From: Raineyella antarctica
Lineage (GTDB): Bacteria > Actinomycetota > Actinomycetes > Propionibacteriales > Propionibacteriaceae
Direction: 5' to 3'
Length of the DNA: 64,000 nucleotides
NCBI RefSeq assembly: GCF_900092135.1
Contig: NZ_FMYF01000002.1
Span: forward strand, 124,001-188,000
Shown here: positions 24,706 to 32,104 of the stretch, one piece after another
Numbering within the stretch: position 1 is the first letter of the stretch
Layout: the number at the start of each line of letters is the position of its first letter
Notes under the pieces: model-generated
Database searches by the model: none
The model's input: only the letters and a program-made list of their open reading frames with translations
What the model was told of the DNA's origin: nothing
Position numbers and translations under genes: made by a program

Positions 24706-26469
24706 TCAGTGGTCGGTCCGGGGCCGGTCGAGGACCGCGTCGACCGCCTCGGCGAGGAGCGTACGCGCCTGCTCGGCGTCCCAGACCGCCTCCGGGCAGC
24801 GCCACGCGATGACCTGGTCGGGACGGACCAGCAGGGCACCCGCCTCGTGGATCTCGCGGCGCCGGTGCCAGTCGTGGTACGGGTCCTGGGCGTCGGGATC
24901 GGTGCCGACCAGCACGACGTCGAGGAAGTCCAGGCCTAGCCGGTCGGCCGCCTCGCGCCACGCCTCCCCGGCCTGGCCGGTGACCAGGGTGAACCGGCCC
25001 TTGCCGACCACGTCGAGGGTGGAGACGCGCAGCCCGTGGTGGTCGACCAGCCAGGCGTGCGGCAGCTTGGCGCCCGGACGGGTGGTGGGCTGGTGGTACA
25101 GCTCCGGGTCCCGTTCCCAGACCTCCTCCGGGAGCGAGGGGTCGGGGATCACCGCGGTCGAGGTGTAGCGGTGGTTCTTCTCCACGCCCTCGGCATTCCA
25201 CTCGTGTTCCTTGAGCTGCAGTGCGGCCTCGAGTTGCTCGCGTCGGCGTACGCCCTCCTGGGTGGGGGCGTTCAGGTTGGCCAGCGCATTGGTCACCGGG
25301 TCCGCGTCGCCGCTGGTGTCCAGGCAGTCGCGCAGCGCCTTGTAGTCCAGCCGGGACTGGTTGGCGCGCAGCACGATCTGGCGACCCACGGGGGCACGCT
25401 CGGGGGTGTAGCTCTCCAGCAGTCCCGGTCCGGCGTCGCCCTTCAGGACGTACGCCAGCTTCCAGGCCAGGTTATGGGCGTCCTGGACGCAGGTGTTCAG
25501 GCCCAGGCCGCTGCTCGGCGGGTGCCGGTGGGTGGCGTCGCCGCCGCAGAACACCCGGCCGCTGGAGTACTCGGTCGCGTACTGCTGGTTGACGAACCAC
25601 GGGGAGCGGTTGAAGATCTCGACCTCCAGGTCGGGCAGTCCGACCAATTGGCGGATCCGCTCCACCACCTCCTCGTCGGTCGGCTCCGGCACCCCGTCCT
25701 CGACCAGGAAGCCCCAGCCGGCGATCCACTCGGTCCACGGCTTGGTGCACCGCAGCAGCCCCAGGCCGATCTCGCCGATGTTCATCTCCGGATTGAAGAA
25801 CCAGTGCAGGATGCTCGGCCGGTGCTCGACGTACTGGCTGAGGTCGCAGCGGAACTGGGTGTAGAGCGTCCCGGCCCGGTTCGTGTGCCCGACGAACGGC
25901 AGGCCGATGGTCTCGGCCACCTGGGAGCGGGCGCCGTCGGCGCCGACCAGGTATCGGGATCGTACGGTCTCCTCGACCCCGCTGGTCCGGTGCCGCAGCC
26001 GGGCGGTGACGCCCTCGTCGTCCTGCTCGAAGTCGACAAGTTCGGTCTGGTAGCTGACCACCACGCCCTGCTTGCCGGCGGCGTCGACCAGCACCGGCTC
26101 GATCCGGTCCTGCGGGATGTCGAGGTACTCGCACGGGCTGTTGCGTACGTAGTCGCCGTGCCGGGCGAAGCCGCTGCCCCAGGCGGGCATCCGGGCGATC
26201 TCCGGACCGGCCAGGCTGATCGCGAGGAGCGTGTCGCCCATCTGGTCCCAGGGGGTGGCGGCCTTCCTGGCGCGCTCCTCCAGGCCGAGGTCCCGGAAGA
26301 CCTCCATGGTGCGCTGGCTGGTGATGTGGGCCCGGGGCGAGTTGGCCACCCAGGGCGCCTTGGACACCATTCGTACGCGGACGCCCTGCTGGGCCAGCGC
26401 GATGGCCGTCGTCACGCCGAACGGACCGGCTCCGATGACGAGGACGTCGGTGGTCGAGTCGATCGTCAT
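24706..26469 (-). CDS. FAD-dependent aromatic-ring monooxygenase
   Basis: Group A flavoprotein hydroxylase of 587 residues, like phenol/2,4-dichlorophenol and 3-hydroxyphenylpropionate hydroxylases. FAD motif DVLVIGAGPFGVTTAIALAQ is at the N-terminus, YLVGADGARSQVAE is the DG motif, and VFCGGDATHRHPPSSGLGLN is the GD motif. A C-terminal thioredoxin-like domain (about the last 150 residues) is present, as in TfdB-type enzymes. It starts 1 bp after the transporter stop, so uptake and ring hydroxylation are coupled. Confidence 0.9.
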   Translation of the reverse strand: MTIDSTTDVLVIGAGPFGVTTAIALAQQGVRVRMVSKAPWVANSPRAHITSQRTMEVFRDLGLEERARKAATPWDQMGDTLLAISLAGPEIARMPAWGSGFARHGDYVRNSPCEYLDIPQDRIEPVLVDAAGKQGVVVSYQTELVDFEQDDEGVTARLRHRTSGVEETVRSRYLVGADGARSQVAETIGLPFVGHTNRAGTLYTQFRCDLSQYVEHRPSILHWFFNPEMNIGEIGLGLLRCTKPWTEWIAGWGFLVEDGVPEPTDEEVVERIRQLVGLPDLEVEIFNRSPWFVNQQYATEYSSGRVFCGGDATHRHPPSSGLGLNTCVQDAHNLAWKLAYVLKGDAGPGLLESYTPERAPVGRQIVLRANQSRLDYKALRDCLDTSGDADPVTNALANLNAPTQEGVRRREQLEAALQLKEHEWNAEGVEKNHRYTSTAVIPDPSLPEEVWERDPELYHQPTTRPGAKLPHAWLVDHHGLRVSTLDVVGKGRFTLVTGQAGEAWREAADRLGLDFLDVVLVGTDPDAQDPYHDWHRRREIHEAGALLVRPDQVIAWRCPEAVWDAEQARTLLAEAVDAVLDRPRTDH

Positions 26470-26470
26470 G

Positions 26471-27805
26471 TCAGTGCACCTCGAGCTTCTGCAGGGCGGC
26501 TTCGCGGCGACCCCAGGGGCCCGGCAGCAGGGCCACCGAGACGATCGAGATCGCGCAGATGACCACCATGTAGAGGCCCACGCTGGTCGAGGAGTGGGTG
26601 GCGCCGTAGATGGCGGTGGCGATGGTGGGGGCGAAGGCGGGTCCGACGATCTGGGAGATGGTGTAGCCCACAGAGACGCCGGAGTAGCGGATCTCCTTGG
26701 GGAAGACCATCGAGAACAACGGGCCGGTGACACCCGCGGACGGCGGCATCGCGATGCCGAACATGAGGGTGATCGCCAGCACGAACAGCAGGGAGTTGCC
26801 GGTGTTGATCATGGCGATGGCCGGGAAGACGCTGACGCCCATCAGCACCGCCCCGAGCAGGTACATGGTCTTGCGGCCCCAATAGTCCGACAGCCAGCCG
26901 AAGACCGGGTACGCCACCGTGGCGATCACCGCGGCGACCAGCACTCCGCTGAGGGCGTGGACGCGGGGGATGCCGATGACCTTGCTGCCGTAGTTGACGA
27001 AGTAGGACATGCACAGGTACGCGAGCACGCCCTGGCTCAGGTAGGTCCCGGCGATCAGCAGGATCGCCCGCCAGTGGTCGCGGAAGGCGGTGACGATGGG
27101 GAGGGCCTCGACCTTGTCCTCCTCCTGGGCGGCCTGGAAGGCCGGGCTCTCCTCCACCGTGAGGCGGATGGCCAGGCCGATCACGACCAGGAGGGCGCTG
27201 ACCAGGAACGGCACGCGCCAGCCCCAGGCGAGGAACTGGTCGTCGGGCAGGGTGGCGGCGATGAGGAATGCGCCGGTGGCGAGGGCGGTGCCCAGGGGTG
27301 CGCCCATCTGCGGGAACGAGCCGAAGATGCCCTTGCGGCCCACCGGGGCGTGCTCGACGGCCATCAACGTGGCGCCACCCCACTCGCCGCCGACCATGAA
27401 GCCCTGGGCCAGGCGCAGCACGGTAAGCAGGACCGGCGCTGCGATCCCGATCGCGGCGTACGTGGGGAGGATGCCGATCAGCAGTGTGGCGAGCCCCATG
27501 CCCAGCAGGGTGATCACCAGCATCTTCTTGCGACCGAGGCGGTCCCCGAAGTGTCCGAAGACGACCCCACCCAGCGGCCTGGCAAGGAAGCCGACGCCCA
27601 GGGTGGCGAAGGACAGCAGCGTTCCCATGAACGGGCTGGCGTTGGAGAAGAACAGCTGGGGGAACACCAGCGCGGCTGCTGTCCCGAAGATGAAGAAGTC
27701 GTAGTACTCAACGGTGGTGCCGATGAGGCTCGCGATCGCGACCGTCATCGGCTTGTTCGGGCGGGCGGTCGCCCGCTCGGTGATCTGCACAGGCGTCGTT
27801 GTCAT
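26471..27805 (-). CDS. MFS transporter, metabolite:H+ symporter type
   Basis: Twelve-helix permease of 444 residues. TVEYYDFFIFGTAAALVFP in TM1, GHFGDRLGRKKMLV in the first cytoplasmic loop and the GGEWGGATLMAVEHAP motif identify the MHS subfamily, which moves organic acids and betaines. ATG 27805 has a strong GGAG 5-6 bp upstream. The gene is transcribed into the aromatic monooxygenase, so an aromatic or hydroxylated acid is a likely substrate. Confidence 0.9.
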   Translation of the reverse strand: MTTTPVQITERATARPNKPMTVAIASLIGTTVEYYDFFIFGTAAALVFPQLFFSNASPFMGTLLSFATLGVGFLARPLGGVVFGHFGDRLGRKKMLVITLLGMGLATLLIGILPTYAAIGIAAPVLLTVLRLAQGFMVGGEWGGATLMAVEHAPVGRKGIFGSFPQMGAPLGTALATGAFLIAATLPDDQFLAWGWRVPFLVSALLVVIGLAIRLTVEESPAFQAAQEEDKVEALPIVTAFRDHWRAILLIAGTYLSQGVLAYLCMSYFVNYGSKVIGIPRVHALSGVLVAAVIATVAYPVFGWLSDYWGRKTMYLLGAVLMGVSVFPAIAMINTGNSLLFVLAITLMFGIAMPPSAGVTGPLFSMVFPKEIRYSGVSVGYTISQIVGPAFAPTIATAIYGATHSSTSVGLYMVVICAISIVSVALLPGPWGRREAALQKLEVH

Positions 27806-27951
27806 GGCAGCTCCTTTGGCTCGGTACTGAGACGCTAGCATGCTAGTTCCCGGTGAGGGAAGAGTGAATGTGCCGAGGGGCGGCGTCCCGAGGTCCGTCG
27901 GCGAAGCTCCCGGCACTGGAGGTGGTGACCGACTCGCCTACGCTGGAGGAC

Positions 27952-29280
27952 ATGTCCCGGATGGCTGACCTCGGTCAGGCGGTGCTGGAGCGGCTGTGGC
28001 CCGCGCACCCGCGCCGGTGGAAGGACGTGCCCGGACGGTTGCGTCCCTCGGGCGCCTGGGTGCTGCGGCTGACGGTCGCCACCGTGCTCGCGTACGCCGC
28101 CAGCATCCCCTTCGTCCAGGGGCCGCCCGACCTGACCGGCGCGCTGACCGCGCTGCTGGTGGTCCAGGGCACGAACGTCGGCACGCTGCGCAGCATGGTC
28201 GTACGGATCGGTGCGGTGGTCACCGGCGTCATGCTGGCGGTGCTGGTGTCCTCTCTCGTCGGGCTGTCCTGGTGGAGCCTGGCCATCGTCGTCGCGCTGG
28301 CGCTGACGTTCGCGAAGGTCTTCCGGCTGGGGGAGCAGGCGTTGGAGACCCCGATCAGCGCGATGCTGATCCTGGCGGTCCAGGGCCAGGCCGTGGCGGT
28401 GGAGAACCGGATCCTGACCACCCTGATCGGCGCGGCGATCGGTTTCCTCTTCGTCGTGGTGCTGCCCGCCCCGGTGCCCACCCGCAAGGCTGCGCACCTG
28501 GTCCAACGGGTCGCCGTCGGCACGGCGAACCTGCTGACCCGGGCCGCCGAGTCGATGTCCACCCAGCCGATCCACCGGGCGATCGCCGAGGAGTGGCTGG
28601 GCGACGCCCGTGCCCTGAGTGTCGATGTCTCCCGCGCCTCGGCCGCGGTGACCGAGGCCCGGGAGGCGCGCCGGATGAACGCGCGGGCCTGGACCACTAC
28701 GGACGTCGGCCCGGTGCTGACGATGGGCGTCGGCACCGTCGAGCGGATCGTGCTGGAGGTCCGCCACCTGCTCCACGTCGTGTCGTTGGAGGCGCCGATC
28801 CAGCAGACCCGCGACGACGGCTACGGCGAGGACGTCCGTCCGGCCTTCGCGTGGGTGCTGGCCACGCTGGCCGACTGCATCGCTGCGTACGGGCGCTTCG
28901 TGGAGGCCGAGGTCAGCGGCAAGGACGGCGACCACGGCAAGGAACTGGATGAGGCGCTGGGCCAGGTCGGTGAGGCCCGGGCGATGCTGGTCGACCTGAT
29001 GACCGTCGACCCGGCGCAGGAGCGCGGCTTGTGGCTGCTGCGGGGGTCGATCCTCGGCGTGCTGCAGCAGATCGTGTCCGAGTTGGAGCACGAGGAGCGG
29101 CGGCGTGCGGCCAGCCAGCTCGCGGAGGACCGCAGCCGTGGCCTGCTGCCGCGGATGATCCCGGTGCTGGGCCGCCCGGTGGCGGACCAGTTCGGCAGCC
29201 AGGGCACGGACTTCGGCGAAGGCTGGGTCGATCCGGACTCCATGCTGGAGACCGGGGAGCTGCCGCCGATCGGCGACTGA
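27952..29280 (+). CDS. FUSC-family inner-membrane exporter-like protein
   Basis: Protein of 442 residues with a hydrophobic N-terminal half, about six helices between residues 35 and 165 (including LRLTVATVLAYAASIPFVQG and LTALLVVQGTNVGTLRS), then a long cytoplasmic helical domain. This half-size FUSC/aromatic-acid-exporter layout fits efflux of aromatic acids. Divergent from the aromatic transporter/monooxygenase operon, it may relieve toxic intermediates. GGAGG lies just before ATG 27952; ATG 27961 is an alternative start. Confidence 0.75.
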   Translation: MSRMADLGQAVLERLWPAHPRRWKDVPGRLRPSGAWVLRLTVATVLAYAASIPFVQGPPDLTGALTALLVVQGTNVGTLRSMVVRIGAVVTGVMLAVLVSSLVGLSWWSLAIVVALALTFAKVFRLGEQALETPISAMLILAVQGQAVAVENRILTTLIGAAIGFLFVVVLPAPVPTRKAAHLVQRVAVGTANLLTRAAESMSTQPIHRAIAEEWLGDARALSVDVSRASAAVTEAREARRMNARAWTTTDVGPVLTMGVGTVERIVLEVRHLLHVVSLEAPIQQTRDDGYGEDVRPAFAWVLATLADCIAAYGRFVEAEVSGKDGDHGKELDEALGQVGEARAMLVDLMTVDPAQERGLWLLRGSILGVLQQIVSELEHEERRRAASQLAEDRSRGLLPRMIPVLGRPVADQFGSQGTDFGEGWVDPDSMLETGELPPIGD

Positions 29281-29334
29281 GGGGGCTGGGGCGTCGGGTC
29301 GGCGCGGCTCGGGTCCCCGGTTCGGCCGCTGGCC

Positions 29335-29423
29335 CTGGACAGATTCCCAACGGGCATCGTCGATCCCAGTAGTTGCGTCACGGAGTTGCGTGGATCGGGC
29401 GTCCCGGTTGGGAATCAGTACAG
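29335..29423. repeat. 89-bp palindromic element, copy A
   Basis: The element ends in TTGGGAATCAGTACAG (29408-29423), with a degenerate complementary left arm at 29335-29350, and has an inner CGATCC/GGATCG pair. It is about 85% identical to copy B (31389-31477) in the same orientation. The pair encloses exactly the AbiE-type genes. Confidence 0.85.
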
Positions 29424-30284
29424 AGGCCCTGTGGGACTCCTTGTTGGGAACCGGCGAGCTGGTGCGGCCCGATGCGGGCAATGGCGCCTAAAGCCCGGTG
29501 ATTCCGCTGCGAAAGCCCTCGGTGAAGGCATCCAGCATCTCGCGGCTGGACGGGGACCCCATGTCCCGCGTGAGGGCTGCGCGTAGCCCGGGGTCATCCA
29601 AGACCTCCATGACTGCCGATGCCCCCGCCCGGTCGAAGGGGCGGCGGCAAGACGGCCGACCCGATAGGGGCCGGCCAGGATGATGTCGTGATCTGTCGCA
29701 GCCAACGCTGCGGCGTCGTCCCATGCTGAATCCCCGTACGGGCCCTCGGATGAGACCGACAGGATTCCTTGCAGATCCCGCGCGTCCTTGGTGCTCGAGT
29801 AGCGTCGGTCACGCCACGAGAGCACCTTGAGCACGGCCTGCGCAGGTAGTGAAGCAACTCTCACCTGTGTGCCTGCGGGGAGTCGAACTTCGACCGAGCT
29901 GCGGAAGGCCTCGGCGATCCCGTTCACATCGAGCTGATGCCCGTCACTGAACATCACACTCCGGTTCTCCTCGATGCCGCCGAAGGGGATGACATCGACC
30001 TCCACTCCGAACACGACGAAAGTGTGCTCCCCGCCCCGCGCGCGTTCGAGGTCTGCCGTGAACTTCGTGAAGCCACCCGGACCTCCCACCGCGACAGCAA
30101 CATCGATGTCCAGGGTGACCCGCGCGGCTGCGGCGCCGACGGGTGCATGGACGACGAGATCCCGGGCAGCTGCGCCGATGATGAGGATGTCCAGGCCTGC
30201 GCGCCGTGACAGGGCCACCAGCTCGGCGATCACTTCTTCGCGGACGGGAACGTCGGTGCGCCCGGTCAGGTCCAGTCGTTCCAC
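29415..30284 (-). pseudogene. abiEii: AbiEii-type nucleotidyltransferase toxin, frameshifted near the C-terminus
   Basis: Nucleotidyltransferase of a type IV toxin-antitoxin pair. The GAAARDL segment and VTLDIDVAVAV give the NTase glycine turn and DxD; VDVIPFGG and the VLKVLSWRDR helix match the AbiEii group. After GPYRVGRLAAAP the frame becomes basic and unlike a protein and runs into repeat copy A. The other frame resumes PFDRAGASAVMEVLDDPGL and ends cleanly in GFRSGITGL at 29488. One missing base in the G4 run (29638-29641) explains this. It may be a real loss or a sequencing error. It overlaps the antitoxin by 19 bp. Confidence 0.75.
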
Positions 30285-31285
30285 GTCATTCCCCTGTCGC
30301 GGGCGATCTCGGTGAGGCGCGGGTCATCCGCCAGGAGGAGGTCGGCCCGGACCAGGAACGGAGGTGCTGTCCTTGCACCGACGACGAGTTCAGGTCTCCA
30401 GAAAGCCGACCGAACCCTGATGGGGCCTTGGGGATCGCGTCGCAGCCGCCCCGCGGTGATCAGCTCCTTGCGAGCTGCCGGGGGGCAGTGGACCAGGGCC
30501 GTCGTCGGTCGTATCGAGGCCCCGTGCCGGAAGGCGGCCAGCTCGGAACCGATCAATGCGCCATCGGGCAGGTCTGCTTCGAGGAGGTCCGTCACGGCGC
30601 CCCAGCGGGGCGATGAGTAGGTCTCGTCAGGCCAGACCGCGGGCTGCACGGCCACGTAGGCGGCGGTCCATTGGTCGCGCAACTGGTCCGGGCGCCTCAG
30701 TGGCCCGTCGGTTCCGGTGTGCCCGGAGGTGCGAAGTGCCTGGAGGACACGGTTGACGGTCCCGAGTGAGGAACCTGTCAGTTGTGCGAGCTCGCGCTGC
30801 GTCAGGTCAGTGTTGCGCGCATCCGCCACGAGGATCGCGAACGTCACCGGCAGGCCGGTCCGAGTGAACGGCAGGGTCGGCGATGGTGGCTTGATCCGCG
30901 GGGGATGACCGGTGACGCGGATGAGTAGTCCGGGCGCGCTGAGCGACAGGTTCCCCGACGCGTCGGCGTAGCCCTGCCAGCCTGCCCGCTCGAGACGCTC
31001 GGCGAGCTTGGCGCTCACGTGTTCCGTGACCAGGATTGCGCCGGGAGGTGGCGGTCCGGCCAGTTCGACGGCTGCTGCCCGTACGTGGTGCTTCAGCTCC
31101 ACCGGGAACTCGTGCTCACCACCATCCCAGCGAACTCGCAGCTTGCCGTCCGTCCCGTTGTCGTGGGCCCGTTCCGCTGCGAGGGAGACCCATGTCGTGG
31201 CGAGGCCGAGCTCATGCAGGGCCAGTTCGATCTGCTCGATCAACGACGGCTCGCCACCCTGGGGCGGCTGTTCCAGAAGGGTCAT
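30266..31285 (-). CDS. abiEi: AbiEi-type antitoxin/transcriptional regulator
   Basis: Protein of 339 residues whose layout fits the type IV antitoxin AbiEi: an N-terminal region rich in hydrophobic strands, a central winged helix (TQRELAQLTGSSLGTVNRVLQAL) and a C-terminal domain typical of AbiEi-like proteins (GALIGSELAAFRHGASI, LLADDPRLTEIARDRGM). In known systems it represses its own operon and neutralises the NTase without stable binding. Two similar 12-bp repeats lie 12 bp upstream of its start. Confidence 0.75.
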   Translation of the reverse strand: MTLLEQPPQGGEPSLIEQIELALHELGLATTWVSLAAERAHDNGTDGKLRVRWDGGEHEFPVELKHHVRAAAVELAGPPPPGAILVTEHVSAKLAERLERAGWQGYADASGNLSLSAPGLLIRVTGHPPRIKPPSPTLPFTRTGLPVTFAILVADARNTDLTQRELAQLTGSSLGTVNRVLQALRTSGHTGTDGPLRRPDQLRDQWTAAYVAVQPAVWPDETYSSPRWGAVTDLLEADLPDGALIGSELAAFRHGASIRPTTALVHCPPAARKELITAGRLRRDPQGPIRVRSAFWRPELVVGARTAPPFLVRADLLLADDPRLTEIARDRGMTWNDWT

Positions 31286-31296
31286 GTGTTCATGCT

Positions 31297-31326
31297 AATG
31301 GAACGCTGACGACAATTGGAACACTG
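31297..31326. promoter_or_regulatory. Paired repeats upstream of the AbiEi-type gene
   Basis: AATGGAACGCTG (31297-31308) and ATTGGAACACTG (31315-31326) match at 10 of 12 positions and are spaced 18 bp apart on the same face of the DNA. They are the best candidate operator for autoregulation by the antitoxin. Confidence 0.5.
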
Positions 31327-31388
31327 TCGACCCGGAACGCGGCGATGGCCGGCTGAGCCGCGGGCTGGGGGCCGGCAGCGCTTGGTCC

Positions 31389-31477
31389 CTGTACTGATTC
31401 CCAACGGCGGACGTCGATCCCAGTAGTTGCGTCACGTGGCTGCGTGGATCGGACGTCCCTATTGGGAATCAGTACAG
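31389..31477. repeat. 89-bp palindromic element, copy B
   Basis: The arms CTGTACTGATTCCCAA (31389-31404) and its exact complement (31462-31477) form a perfect 16-bp terminal palindrome around an inner CGTCGATCC/GGATCGGACG region. It is in direct orientation relative to copy A, 1.97 kb away. Confidence 0.88.
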
Positions 31478-31509
31478 AGGAATTGTTGTACCCGGAACCG
31501 CCCCGTCCC

Positions 31510-32049
31510 TCAGCGCCGCAGCCACGCCCAGATCGGCTGGCCGTTCTCCTCCAGGCGCACCTCGGCGCCCGGGCACAGTGCGGCGACGGCCTCGGAGAAG
31601 CGCCGGTCCAGCGTCAGCCCGCGCGCCGGGCAGGCCGAGCAGGCGCCTTCGAGCGCGATCGTCGCCAGGGAGCCCTCGGTCTCGACCAGCCGGGCGCTGC
31701 CGCCGTGGGAGCGTACGTAGTCGCCCACCTCCCCGGCGATCACCTGCTCGACCGCGGCCGCCAGCACCGTACGGGGCGTATCCGCGGGAGCGCGCCAGGC
31801 TTCGGGCTCGTCCAGGGCCGCGACCAGGGCCGTACGCACGGTGGCCCCGACCGTACGCCAGTCACCGGAACCGGTGGTGAGCACCGCTGCCGGTTCGACG
31901 ACCAACCCGGTGAGCGTCCCATCGGCCAGCAGACCTGCCAGGGGCGACGGAACGGCGGCGGGGACGCCGACGAAGTCCAGCGTTCCGGCGGGTACCACCC
32001 ACCGGAGGGTCCGCGGATCCTCGGTCGCCTCCGGGTGCAGCGCGATCAC
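31510..32049 (-). CDS. NifU-like iron-sulfur scaffold/carrier protein
   Basis: Protein of 179 residues with an N-terminal Nfu-type region (RTLRWVVPAGTLDFVG) and a C-terminal NifU domain carrying GACSACPARGLTLD, where the CxxC binds a [4Fe-4S] cluster or iron. It is downstream of feoA-feoB on the same strand with a 55-bp gap, so iron uptake and cluster delivery are probably co-expressed under the upstream DtxR/IdeR box. Confidence 0.85.
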   Translation of the reverse strand: MIALHPEATEDPRTLRWVVPAGTLDFVGVPAAVPSPLAGLLADGTLTGLVVEPAAVLTTGSGDWRTVGATVRTALVAALDEPEAWRAPADTPRTVLAAAVEQVIAGEVGDYVRSHGGSARLVETEGSLATIALEGACSACPARGLTLDRRFSEAVAALCPGAEVRLEENGQPIWAWLRR

Positions 32050-32104
32050 GTCAGCCCCCGCTCACAGCGGCACCCGACCACAGGCCGCTCGCAGCAGCGC
32101 CCGA

